A stretch of DNA of 64,000 bases, taken from NCBI GenBank assembly GCA_963702165.1, contig OY969722.1, positions 1,054,001-1,118,000 on the forward strand, read 5' to 3'. The notes under the pieces were generated by a model. That model saw nothing but the letters and a program-made list of their open reading frames with translations. It was not told where the DNA came from and made no database searches. Below are positions 16,702-24,073 of the stretch, piece after piece; the stretch's first letter is position 1; each line of letters begins with the position of its first letter. A program made the translations under genes and the position numbers. The stretch comes from Terrimesophilobacter sp963702165 (GTDB lineage: Bacteria > Actinomycetota > Actinomycetes > Actinomycetales > Microbacteriaceae).

Positions 16702-17640
16702 TCAGTCGATGAGCTTGTTTTTCTTCAGCCAGTCCTTCGCGATCTGCTCCGAGCTCTGCTGCTCTGTGGTGCTGAGCCCGTTCAGCCGGATGAGCTCGTC
16801 TGTGGTCAGCAGCGCGCTCACCTTGTTCAGCACGCTGCCCACCTTGTCGGCGAGGTTCTTGCTCACGATCGGCACGACGTTCTGCGCGAGGAAGAGGCCC
16901 TTGGGGTCGTCCAGCGTCACAAACCCGCTGCTGGCAATGTCGGGGTCGGCCGAGTAGACGTCGCCCATGGTGATCTCACCGCTCTTGAGCGCCGCCTTGG
17001 TCAGCGGCCCGCCGCTGTCGCCGATCGCCGTGAACGACACCTTGACACCGTAGGTCTTGAGCAGACCGTCCGGCCCGTAGGGGCGCTGGGCCAGCTCGGG
17101 GTTGCCGCCGAGGATGATCGGCACGTCGACTGCGGCGAGGTCGGCCAGGCTCGTCACGTTGTGCTTGTCCGAGAACGCCTTCGTCACGTTGTATGAGTCC
17201 GCGTCCTGCGCGTCTGCGCGATCGAGCGCTACCAGGTTGTCAGGAAGCGCGGCGGTGAGCTGCTGGTACACGGTGTCCGGATCTGTCCCGGTCGCGGACG
17301 AGTCGAGGAACTGCAGCAGGTTCCCGGTGTACTCGGGGAACACGTTCACCTGGCCGCTCTCCAGCGCAGGCCAGTACGCATCGCGCTGGCCGATCTGGTA
17401 TTGGCGTTTGACCGTGAAGCCTGCGTTCTCGAGCACCTGGGCGTACAGCTCGGCGATGATCTCGTTCGAGTAGTACGCCTGCGAACCGACCACGATGGTC
17501 TCACCGTCACCGGTAGAGCTTGGCCCCGGCTCGAGCGGGTTGCTCTGACTGCACCCTGCGATGCCGAGCACCGCTCCCAGCGCTATCGCGGACAGCGCCA
17601 AGCGCTTCGGACGGGTGGAGCTGGTTGTTGCTGTGAACAT
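16702..17640 (-). CDS. Osmoprotectant ABC transporter, substrate-binding lipoprotein
   Basis: 312 residues, OpuAC/ProX type (quaternary amine such as glycine betaine, choline or carnitine). The signal peptide ends in the lipobox GIAGC (SQSN follows), so the protein is lipid-anchored outside the membrane. Family segments include IVVGSQAYYSNEIIAELYAQVLENAGF and VFPEYTGNLLQF. The frame is open far upstream, but ATG 17640 with a GAGAGGTG site is the only start that gives a proper signal peptide. It is the last gene of the four-gene operon, after two permeases and an ATPase. Confidence 0.92.
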   Translation of the reverse strand: MFTATTSSTRPKRLALSAIALGAVLGIAGCSQSNPLEPGPSSTGDGETIVVGSQAYYSNEIIAELYAQVLENAGFTVKRQYQIGQRDAYWPALESGQVNVFPEYTGNLLQFLDSSATGTDPDTVYQQLTAALPDNLVALDRADAQDADSYNVTKAFSDKHNVTSLADLAAVDVPIILGGNPELAQRPYGPDGLLKTYGVKVSFTAIGDSGGPLTKAALKSGEITMGDVYSADPDIASSGFVTLDDPKGLFLAQNVVPIVSKNLADKVGSVLNKVSALLTTDELIRLNGLSTTEQQSSEQIAKDWLKKNKLID

Positions 17641-17659
17641 GGCTTTCACCTCTCGTCCC

Positions 17660-18394
17660 TCACACTGGTGAGGGTTCCACTGTCTCACGCGCCCGATTGG
17701 GCCGCGCACTGATATTCCTGTGTTTGGCCGCAAAAACCCCGCGAGGAGTAGCGACTCGTTCCAACACCGCGAACAGCGCATCGAGCAGCAGCGCAAGCGC
17801 AACGATGACGAGTGCTGCGCCGAGCATGACGTCGTACTGGCGCAGCGGTATCGCGGTGAAAATGTAGATCCCGAGCCCGCCGAGCCCGACGTAGGCGGCC
17901 AGCGTCGCCGTCGCGACAATCTGCAAGGCAGCGCTGCGAAGCCCACCGATCAGCAGCGGCAGGCCGATCGGAATCTCGACCTTGAGAAGAATCTGCCACT
18001 CGGTCATGCCCATGGCCCTGGCCGCGTCGACCGTCTTGGGATCGACGGACTGCACTCCTGAGTAGGCGCCGGCGAGCACCGAGGGGACGCCGAGGACCAC
18101 GAACACGATGATGGCCGCGACATCCGCTCGAGCAGGCCCGAGCAGCAGCGCCATGACGGTCAGCAGCCCGAGGGAGGGCAGTGCGCGCGCAGCGCCGGAC
18201 AGCGCCACCGCCAACTCGCGTCCCTTCCCCGTGTGCCCGATGTAGTAGCCGAGCGGGATTGCGATGACCGCGGACACCAGCAGGGAGACGAATGTGTAGT
18301 AGAGGTGCTCCCCGATCCGCACGGGCAGCGCGTTCGCTCCCTCGAGGCGCTCGGGCGAGAACAACCAGGCGATCGCGTCCAGGAAGAGGTTCAT
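17660..18394 (-). CDS. Osmoprotectant ABC transporter, permease 1
   Basis: 244-residue membrane permease, BPD_transp_1 fold, with about six helices. The EAA-like loop that contacts the ATPase reads DAARAMGMTEWQILLKVEIPIGLP. The start overlaps the previous permease gene by four bases. With the second permease it would form the heterodimeric channel for a compatible solute such as glycine betaine. Confidence 0.9.
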   Translation of the reverse strand: MNLFLDAIAWLFSPERLEGANALPVRIGEHLYYTFVSLLVSAVIAIPLGYYIGHTGKGRELAVALSGAARALPSLGLLTVMALLLGPARADVAAIIVFVVLGVPSVLAGAYSGVQSVDPKTVDAARAMGMTEWQILLKVEIPIGLPLLIGGLRSAALQIVATATLAAYVGLGGLGIYIFTAIPLRQYDVMLGAALVIVALALLLDALFAVLERVATPRGVFAAKHRNISARPNRARETVEPSPV

Positions 18395-19071
18395 GCCGGC
18401 ACCGCCGTCGTCACCGGAACCCGACGGGGCACCCGCACGTCAAGGCGCGTCCACGGCAGCACCAGCCGGCCGAGCAGCACCAGCAGTCCGTCGAGGATGA
18501 GGGCGATCACCACGGTCATGACGATGCCCGTGACGATCTCCACGACGATGCCGCGCTGCAGGCCGTTGGTGAACAGGAAGCCAAGGCTCCGGACACCGAC
18601 GAAGACACCGACCGTGACGAGACTCACGGTGCTGACTGCGACGACACGAAGGCCCGCGAGCAGCACAGGACCGGCCAGCGGAAGCTCGACGGAGAAAAAC
18701 CGCCGCCACGACGAGTAGCCGACCGCGGTCGCCGATTCGCGCACGATCGGGTCGACGGATGCGAGACCGTCGGCAACCGAGCGGGTCATGAGCGCGACGG
18801 CGTAGATGGTGAGCGCGATGAGCACGTTGAGCTCGCTCAGGAAGCTGATCCCGAGCAGTGGGGGCAGCAGCACGAACAGCGCCAGCGACGGGATCGTGTA
18901 GAGCAGACCGGCGAACGTCAGGACGAGGCCGCGGGTCAGCTTGTACCGATAGGCAAGCCACCCGAGCGGCACCGAGAGGATGAACCCGAGGATGATCGGC
19001 GGAAGACTCAATCGCAGGTGCTCGATGGAGAGTTCGAGCACCAGGTCGAGGTTGTTCCACAGCCAGTTCAC
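18391..19071 (-). CDS. Osmoprotectant ABC transporter, permease 2
   Basis: 226-residue permease of the same family. The N-terminus is short and periplasmic, followed by helices and an EAA-like loop (ESATAVGYSSWRRFFSVELPLAGP). It overlaps the ATPase gene upstream and permease 1 downstream by four bases each (ATGA-type junctions), indicating tight translational coupling and probably a one-to-one ratio of the two permeases. Confidence 0.9.
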   Translation of the reverse strand: MNWLWNNLDLVLELSIEHLRLSLPPIILGFILSVPLGWLAYRYKLTRGLVLTFAGLLYTIPSLALFVLLPPLLGISFLSELNVLIALTIYAVALMTRSVADGLASVDPIVRESATAVGYSSWRRFFSVELPLAGPVLLAGLRVVAVSTVSLVTVGVFVGVRSLGFLFTNGLQRGIVVEIVTGIVMTVVIALILDGLLVLLGRLVLPWTRLDVRVPRRVPVTTAVPA

Positions 19072-19895
19072 TCGCCGGGCTCCCCCTCCACCAGGACACC
19101 CGCCGCGCGACCGTCGCGGTCGATCAGAACGGTGCGCCCATCGGTTTGAACCGCTCGCAGCGCGCGGCGACCACGATCGGCGCCGATGAAGTCCGCCACG
19201 AAGTCGCTTGCGGGGTTGGCGAGGATCTCCGCCGGGCTGCCGACCTGCGCGATCCGGGCGCGCTGCTCGAGGATGACCACCTGATCGCCGAGCAGGAAGG
19301 CCTCGTCGATGTCGTGCGTGACGAAGACGATGGTTTTGGCGACCTGCCGTTGGATGCGGATGAGCTCCTGCTGTAGGTCGGCGCGCACGATCGGATCGAC
19401 CGCACCGAATGGCTCATCCATGAGCATGATGTTCGGGTCCACCGCGAGAGCCCGCGCCACACCGACCCGCTGCTGCTGCCCACCGGAGAGCTGGCTGGGA
19501 TAGCGGTCGGCCAACGCCCGGTCCAGCCCCACCGTGTCGAGCAGTTCCAGCGCACGCGCGCGCGCGTCGCGCCTCGACACGCCCTCCAGCAGCGGAACGG
19601 TCGTGATGTTGTCGACAACCTTGCGATGCGGCAGCAACCCTGAGTTCTGCAGCACGTAGCCGATTCGCCGCCGCAACGGCACCGGCGCGACGCGCGCGAT
19701 GTCTTCACCGTCGATCTCGATGGTCCCCGAGGTGGGGTCGACCATCCGGTTGACCATGCGCAACAGCGTCGTCTTGCCGCTGCCGGACGAGCCGACCAGC
19801 ACGGTCGTCCGCCGGGAGGGCAATTCCAAGCTGAAGTCCTCGACGGCGATGGTGCCGTCAGGGAAGCGCTTCGAAACGGATCGGAACTCGATCAT
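19068..19895 (-). CDS. Osmoprotectant ABC transporter, ATP-binding protein
   Basis: 275 residues. Walker A GSSGSGKT (about residues 36-43), Q-loop in VLQNSGLLP, ABC signature LSGGQQQR, Walker B IMLMDEP, and the switch histidine in FVTHDIDEA are all present. It powers the two permeases encoded downstream. The C-terminal extension is short and I see no clear pair of CBS domains, which in OpuCA-like proteins sense ionic strength. It is the first gene of the operon; a candidate promoter lies just upstream. Confidence 0.92.
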   Translation of the reverse strand: MIEFRSVSKRFPDGTIAVEDFSLELPSRRTTVLVGSSGSGKTTLLRMVNRMVDPTSGTIEIDGEDIARVAPVPLRRRIGYVLQNSGLLPHRKVVDNITTVPLLEGVSRRDARARALELLDTVGLDRALADRYPSQLSGGQQQRVGVARALAVDPNIMLMDEPFGAVDPIVRADLQQELIRIQRQVAKTIVFVTHDIDEAFLLGDQVVILEQRARIAQVGSPAEILANPASDFVADFIGADRGRRALRAVQTDGRTVLIDRDGRAAGVLVEGEPGE

Positions 19896-19915
19896 CCTGC
19901 TGACGGCTCATTCCT

Positions 19916-19944
19916 CATGTACGACCGGCGTGTAACCAGTCCAA
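19916..19944 (-). promoter_or_regulatory. Candidate promoter of the osmoprotectant operon
   Basis: Read on the minus strand: TTGGAC (19939-19944), 17 bases, TACATG (19916-19921), ending 20 bases before the ATPase start. The match to a vegetative promoter is good at -35 and fair at -10. Confidence 0.4.
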
Positions 19945-19995
19945 CACTAAACAGAGCCGCCGTCATTCCCAATGGTGCCGGACGAGCCGGGAGGA

Positions 19996-20625
19996 TCAGC
20001 TCTGCTTCGGCTCGCCGTAGTGGCCTACCAGGTACTCGCGTGCGACCCGCCGGGCTTCGGCGATGTACGCGTCGTCCCCGGAACTCTCGAAGCTGAACGC
20101 CCGCGACAGCAGCGCGTCGACGATCGTGATGACCACCTCGAGGCGCATCGCGAGGTCTCCTTCGGGCAGCCCGTAGCGCGACACGAACACGGGCACGAGT
20201 TCCCGCACCACGCGGCTGGCACCGGTGTCGGTGCCCTCGCGGGGGCGCAGGTCGATGACGTCGCCGAAGCGCAGCGCGGCGAATGCCGGCTCTTGGCGGA
20301 ACGAGGACACGAAGTCGTCGATCACCGCGTCGAACGCATCCCACCAAGTGTCGTGCCCGGTGTCAGTCACGCTCGCCCTGACCTTCTCGGTGAAGCGATC
20401 GACGGCGCGCGCGCTGACCGCCTGAAGCACGGCGATGCGGTCGGGGAAGTAGCGGTACACGGTACCGATGGATGCGCCGGCACGCTCGGCGACCATGGCG
20501 GTCGTCAGTCGTTCATACCCCAGCGCGTCGATGGCCGCCGCGGCGGCATCGAGCAGGCTTGCAAGTCGCGCGGTGCTTCTCGCCTGAACCGGTTCGTTGC
20601 GTAGAAGGGCGGATGCGTCAAGCAC
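19996..20625 (-). CDS. TetR family transcriptional regulator
   Basis: 209 residues. The N-terminal helix-turn-helix is clear (about residues 42-62: TTAMVAERAGASIGTVYRYF, then PDRIAVLQA); the C-terminal ligand domain is of unknown specificity. GTG start behind CAGGGAG. The gene lies 100 bases upstream of the osmoprotectant operon on the same strand, so control of that operon is plausible but unproven. A 16-base imperfect palindrome upstream of its start (20679-20694) is a good candidate for its own operator. Confidence 0.9.
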   Translation of the reverse strand: MLDASALLRNEPVQARSTARLASLLDAAAAAIDALGYERLTTAMVAERAGASIGTVYRYFPDRIAVLQAVSARAVDRFTEKVRASVTDTGHDTWWDAFDAVIDDFVSSFRQEPAFAALRFGDVIDLRPREGTDTGASRVVRELVPVFVSRYGLPEGDLAMRLEVVITIVDALLSRAFSFESSGDDAYIAEARRVAREYLVGHYGEPKQS

Positions 20626-20678
20626 TTGGACTCCCTGTGGATCATGCGAATTCGGGGTAATCGCGGGTGGAACTCAAT

Positions 20679-20694
20679 TAGTTTTGAAATACTA
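20679..20694. promoter_or_regulatory. Candidate TetR operator
   Basis: TAGTTTTGAAATACTA is a 16-base imperfect palindrome (12 of 16 positions symmetric) in an unusually A/T-rich patch, 54 bases upstream of the tetR start. It includes TAGTAT on the minus strand, which could be the tetR -10 box, so binding would block the promoter. Confidence 0.4.
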
Positions 20695-20697
20695 TCG

Positions 20698-20715
20698 CGC
20701 CCCCATCAGGGGGCG
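20698..20715. repeat. Perfect short GC hairpin between tetR and the App1-type gene
   Basis: CGCCCCC and GGGGGCG pair perfectly around the loop ATCA. No T-run follows on either strand, so it is not a classic terminator. It may be a second operator or an RNA structure in the leader of the gene starting at 20828. Confidence 0.45.
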
Positions 20716-20827
20716 TGTCACATACTCACACCTAGGACGTAAATCACGGGTATTTTTCAGGATACTGGTTCGGCGGCGCGTCCAGCCGGTGCGCGGCGAC
20801 GCACCAACCGCATGAAAGACTGGTCGG

Positions 20828-21892
20828 ATGAGTCGTCCCGTTCCAGCCTCCGACGACCGGTCGCCGGCCCCGGAAACTCCGCTTCGCCCGGGGTTCGCGG
20901 CTCGTCTCGAGGACCGATTCCACGCCTGGCGTGAACGGCGCGCACGCAAGCGCGGTCACACACCGGTCGTCATCCCGTACACCGGCTACGGCTCAGCCGG
21001 CTGGACGCGCGTGCTGTGCCGCGTGCTGCTCGCGAAGCCCTCGCCGCCGGTCGAGAACGCGCAGGCGCGCTACAAGAAGATCCGCGGCTGGCGAAGCTTC
21101 ACGAGCGTCTCCGTCAACGACATCGACGTCATCATCACGGTCGAGGGCGTCGAACACCGCTTGCGCGCCGACCGCGGCGGCATCGTTGACGCCGTGGTGC
21201 CGACCGAACTCGGCCCCGGCTGGCACACGGTCACCATCCGCACCGACGAATCGGAGACCGTCGAAGCACCCGTGTTCATCGTGAATCCGGATGCCAGTGT
21301 CGGCATCATCTGCGACATCGACGACACGGTCATGGTTACGAGCCTCCCCCGCCCGTTCCTCGCCGCGTGGAACACCTTCGTGCTCGACGAGCACGCCAGG
21401 CGGCCGGTTCCGGGAATGGCCGTGCTGCTGGAAAAGCTCACTCGGGCGCACGAGGGCGCGCCGGTCATCTACCTGTCCACCGGCGCCTGGAACGTGGCGC
21501 CGACCCTCAACCGCTTCCTGTCCCGGAACCTGTACCCGGCCGGGCCGCTGCTGCTCACCGACTGGGGTCCGACGCACGACCGCTGGTTCCGCAGCGGTCG
21601 AGCCCACAAGGAGCAGAGCCTCAGGCGGATCACCGAGGAGTTCCCGAACCTCCGCTGGATCCTGGTCGGCGATGACGGCCAACACGACGAGGAGATCTAC
21701 GGCGAGTTCGCGGGCTCGCACCGGCAGAACGTGGCGGCCGTCGCCATCCGCCAGCTGACCGGCGGTGAGGCTGTGCTGGCCGGTGGGCGCAGCAAACCCG
21801 ACGAGCACGAACCGGTCGAGTCGGTGCCGTGGGTGTACGCCGCGGACGGCGCCGGCCTCGCCGACCACTTCGAGTCGCTCGGCCTGCTTTAA
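20828..21892 (+). CDS. App1-type phosphatase domain protein (DUF2183)
   Basis: 354 residues. The C-terminal two thirds match the DUF2183/App1 phosphatidate phosphatase catalytic family of the HAD superfamily. The catalytic DxDxT motif is in IICDIDDTVMVTS (about residues 157-168), followed by VIYLSTGAWNVAPTL and the acidic DDGQHDEEIY motif. The N-terminal part contains a small beta-rich domain after a basic segment. No signal peptide or membrane helix is seen, so it is probably cytoplasmic. Its bacterial substrate is not established. It precedes a siderophore-interacting protein by 56 bases. Confidence 0.82.
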   Translation: MSRPVPASDDRSPAPETPLRPGFAARLEDRFHAWRERRARKRGHTPVVIPYTGYGSAGWTRVLCRVLLAKPSPPVENAQARYKKIRGWRSFTSVSVNDIDVIITVEGVEHRLRADRGGIVDAVVPTELGPGWHTVTIRTDESETVEAPVFIVNPDASVGIICDIDDTVMVTSLPRPFLAAWNTFVLDEHARRPVPGMAVLLEKLTRAHEGAPVIYLSTGAWNVAPTLNRFLSRNLYPAGPLLLTDWGPTHDRWFRSGRAHKEQSLRRITEEFPNLRWILVGDDGQHDEEIYGEFAGSHRQNVAAVAIRQLTGGEAVLAGGRSKPDEHEPVESVPWVYAADGAGLADHFESLGLL

Positions 21893-21948
21893 CCGATTAC
21901 CGTTGAGTGGCGGTTCTTCTTGCCGCCCGCCTATCCCAGGAGTGTTCA

Positions 21949-22767
21949 TTGATTCAGCGCGGCCAACACGTGCGCCACGACTTCGCCATCCGCGACCTCA
22001 CCGTCTCGGCCGTGCGGGAACTCTCCCCCAACTTCCGTCGCGTGACGCTCACCGGCGCTGACCTGGCCGGATTCACCAGCCTCGGCGCCGGCGACCACAG
22101 CAAGGTGTTCTTCCCCAACCCTGCGAACGGCGACTACGCGGTGCCCGCCCTGACCGGGGATGGATTGCGGATGCCGGATGCCGGCACCGTGATCATGCGC
22201 GACTACACGCCGCGCGCCTTCCGGGAACTGCCGGCCGAGCTCGACATCGACTTCTACCTGCACGGCGACGACGGACCAGCATCCGCCTGGGCGGCACGGG
22301 TCAGCGAGGGAGACCGTCTGGTCGTCGCCGGACCGCGCGGATCCCACTTGCCGCCCGCCGGGGCCGCACGGGTCGTGCTGCTCGGTGACGAGACCGCGCT
22401 GCCAGCCATCGCGCGCTGGATCGAGACCCTCCCCGAAGCGATCGAGGTGTTCGTCTTCGTCGAGTTGGGCAACCAGTCGGATGCCGCCTACCTCGACCCC
22501 GACCATGTCCACCGGGCCCGCGTGGTCTGGCTCGGCAAGGGCGACGGCGGCCTTGAGCGCGCCATCCGGTCACTGGATCCCGCGCTCATCGGCGACGACA
22601 CCTACTTCTGGGGTGCTGGCGACAGCGAATCGCTGCTTCCGGTGCGCCACTATCTGCGCCGCGAACTAGGCCTGCCGGTCACCCAGGTCAAGCTCACCGG
22701 CTATTGGAAGCCCGGTGTCGAGGCTCTCGACCACCACGCGCCGATCGACCCCACCGACCCCGACTGA
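21949..22767 (+). CDS. Siderophore-interacting protein (FAD-dependent ferric reductase)
   Basis: 272-residue flavoprotein of the SIP/ViuB family, which reduces ferric siderophores in the cytoplasm to release iron. The FAD-binding segment reads MRDYTPRAFR; a GPRGSHLPP loop and a C-terminal NAD(P)H-binding segment (WGAGDSESLLPVRHYLRRELG) follow, ending in the family's YWKPG motif. I chose TTG 21949 because AGGAG lies six bases upstream; the ATG at 21907 has no such site and adds 14 unrelated residues. Confidence 0.9.
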   Translation: MIQRGQHVRHDFAIRDLTVSAVRELSPNFRRVTLTGADLAGFTSLGAGDHSKVFFPNPANGDYAVPALTGDGLRMPDAGTVIMRDYTPRAFRELPAELDIDFYLHGDDGPASAWAARVSEGDRLVVAGPRGSHLPPAGAARVVLLGDETALPAIARWIETLPEAIEVFVFVELGNQSDAAYLDPDHVHRARVVWLGKGDGGLERAIRSLDPALIGDDTYFWGAGDSESLLPVRHYLRRELGLPVTQVKLTGYWKPGVEALDHHAPIDPTDPD

Positions 22768-22771
22768 GCCC

Positions 22772-23155
22772 TCAGCCGGTGGATTCCCTGTCCTCGAGCC
22801 CGACCGCTTCCCGCAGTTCGCGGGCATCATTGGACAGCCCCTCGTTCTCGGCGAGGTCGGAGAGCATGTCGGCGATCGCGTTGAGTTTCTGCTGGATCGC
22901 GAGCTCACCGCGGCGCTGACTGTTCTGCAACAGCGCGACCATCAGGAACGTGATGATCGTCGTTGTCGTGTTGATGATGAGCTGCCAAGTGTCGACGCTC
23001 TGGAAGAGGAAGATCGATGGTGCCCACAGCACGACGATGAGCACGCACACGACGAAGAACCAGGCCTTGCTCGTCATCCGGGAAGCTGCGTCAGCGAACT
23101 TGTCGAAGGCGCTGACGTGCGATGTGACCTCGCTCGGCATGAGTGCTTCGCCCAT
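22772..23155 (-). CDS. Small membrane protein, low-affinity iron permease-like
   Basis: 127 residues with two hydrophobic helices (about residues 31-54 and 61-78), framed by FDKFADAASRMTSKAWFF and the LQNSQRRGELAIQQKLNAI segment. This is the pattern of the bacterial proteins placed in the low-affinity iron permease family (PF04120); their function in bacteria is not settled. The start ATG overlaps the ku stop (TGATG), so it is translated as the second gene of the ku transcript. It converges with the siderophore-interacting protein gene, leaving four bases. Confidence 0.75.
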   Translation of the reverse strand: MGEALMPSEVTSHVSAFDKFADAASRMTSKAWFFVVCVLIVVLWAPSIFLFQSVDTWQLIINTTTTIITFLMVALLQNSQRRGELAIQQKLNAIADMLSDLAENEGLSNDARELREAVGLEDRESTG

Positions 23156-23988
23156 CAGCTCGCCGCCTTCTTCCCCTTCTTGGGCGCTGGTGCCGTCTTC
23201 TGGCCGCCGCGGGACTTCTCGACGCTTTTGCGCAGCGCTTCCATGAGGTCGAGCACCTCGCCGCCCTCCTCCTCTGCGGCCTGACCGAAGGTCGCCTCGG
23301 TGTCGAGCGCGTCACCTTCCTCGAGCTTGGCATCGATCAGGGTCTTCAGCTGCTGCTGGTAGTCGTCGGTGAACTCGTCCGGAGTGAAATCCGACGAGAA
23401 CGAGTCGACGAGCGCCGCCGACATCTCCCGCTCCTTCGCGGTGATCCGCGCCGGGTTCTCGAGCGACGGGAAGTTGGCCTCCCGGATCTCGTCACCCCAC
23501 AGCAGGGACTGCAGCATGAGCACGCCCTCTCGCACTCGCAGCGCTCCCAGCTTGGTGCGCTGCCGCAGCGCGAACGTGACGACCGCGGTGCGGTCGGTGT
23601 CCTCGAGGGTCTTCCGCAGCAGCTCGTACGCCTTGTTGGAGGAGCCGTCCGGCTCCAGGTAGTAACTGCGATCGAACATGATCGGGTCGATCTGGTCGGT
23701 CGGGACGAACTGTTCGACGCTGATCTCCCGACTCTTCTCCGCCGGCAGCGCCTTGAAGTCCTCTTCGGTCAGGACAACGGTGCGCTCGCCGTCATCGAAG
23801 GCCTTGTCGATGTCGCGGTACTGCACCACCCTGCCGCACACTTCGCAGCGGCGTTCGAACCGGATGCGCCCGCCGTCCTTGTTGTGCACCATGTGCAGCG
23901 AGACGTCGTGATCTTCGGTGGCGCTATACAGCTTGACCGGCACGTTGACCAGGCCGAATGCGATGGAGCCCTTCCAAATCGATCTCAT
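23155..23988 (-). CDS. ku: Ku protein, non-homologous end joining
   Basis: 277-residue bacterial Ku homodimer subunit that binds broken DNA ends and recruits LigD. It begins with the family signature MRSIWKGSIAFGLVNVPVKLYSAT. The bridge segment contains CEVCGRVVQYRDIDKAF, and the Lys-rich C-terminal tail (APAPKKGKKAAS) is the typical bacterial extension that helps threading on DNA and ligase stimulation. It is divergent from ligD with an 85-base shared promoter region. Confidence 0.96.
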   Translation of the reverse strand: MRSIWKGSIAFGLVNVPVKLYSATEDHDVSLHMVHNKDGGRIRFERRCEVCGRVVQYRDIDKAFDDGERTVVLTEEDFKALPAEKSREISVEQFVPTDQIDPIMFDRSYYLEPDGSSNKAYELLRKTLEDTDRTAVVTFALRQRTKLGALRVREGVLMLQSLLWGDEIREANFPSLENPARITAKEREMSAALVDSFSSDFTPDEFTDDYQQQLKTLIDAKLEEGDALDTEATFGQAAEEEGGEVLDLMEALRKSVEKSRGGQKTAPAPKKGKKAAS

Positions 23989-24073
23989 GTCACGCTCCCG
24001 TCCGCCTTTCAGTACAACCGCGAACGCGAAGCCTTATCAAGGGATTTCCCAGTTACACGGCAAAGATTGAGCC

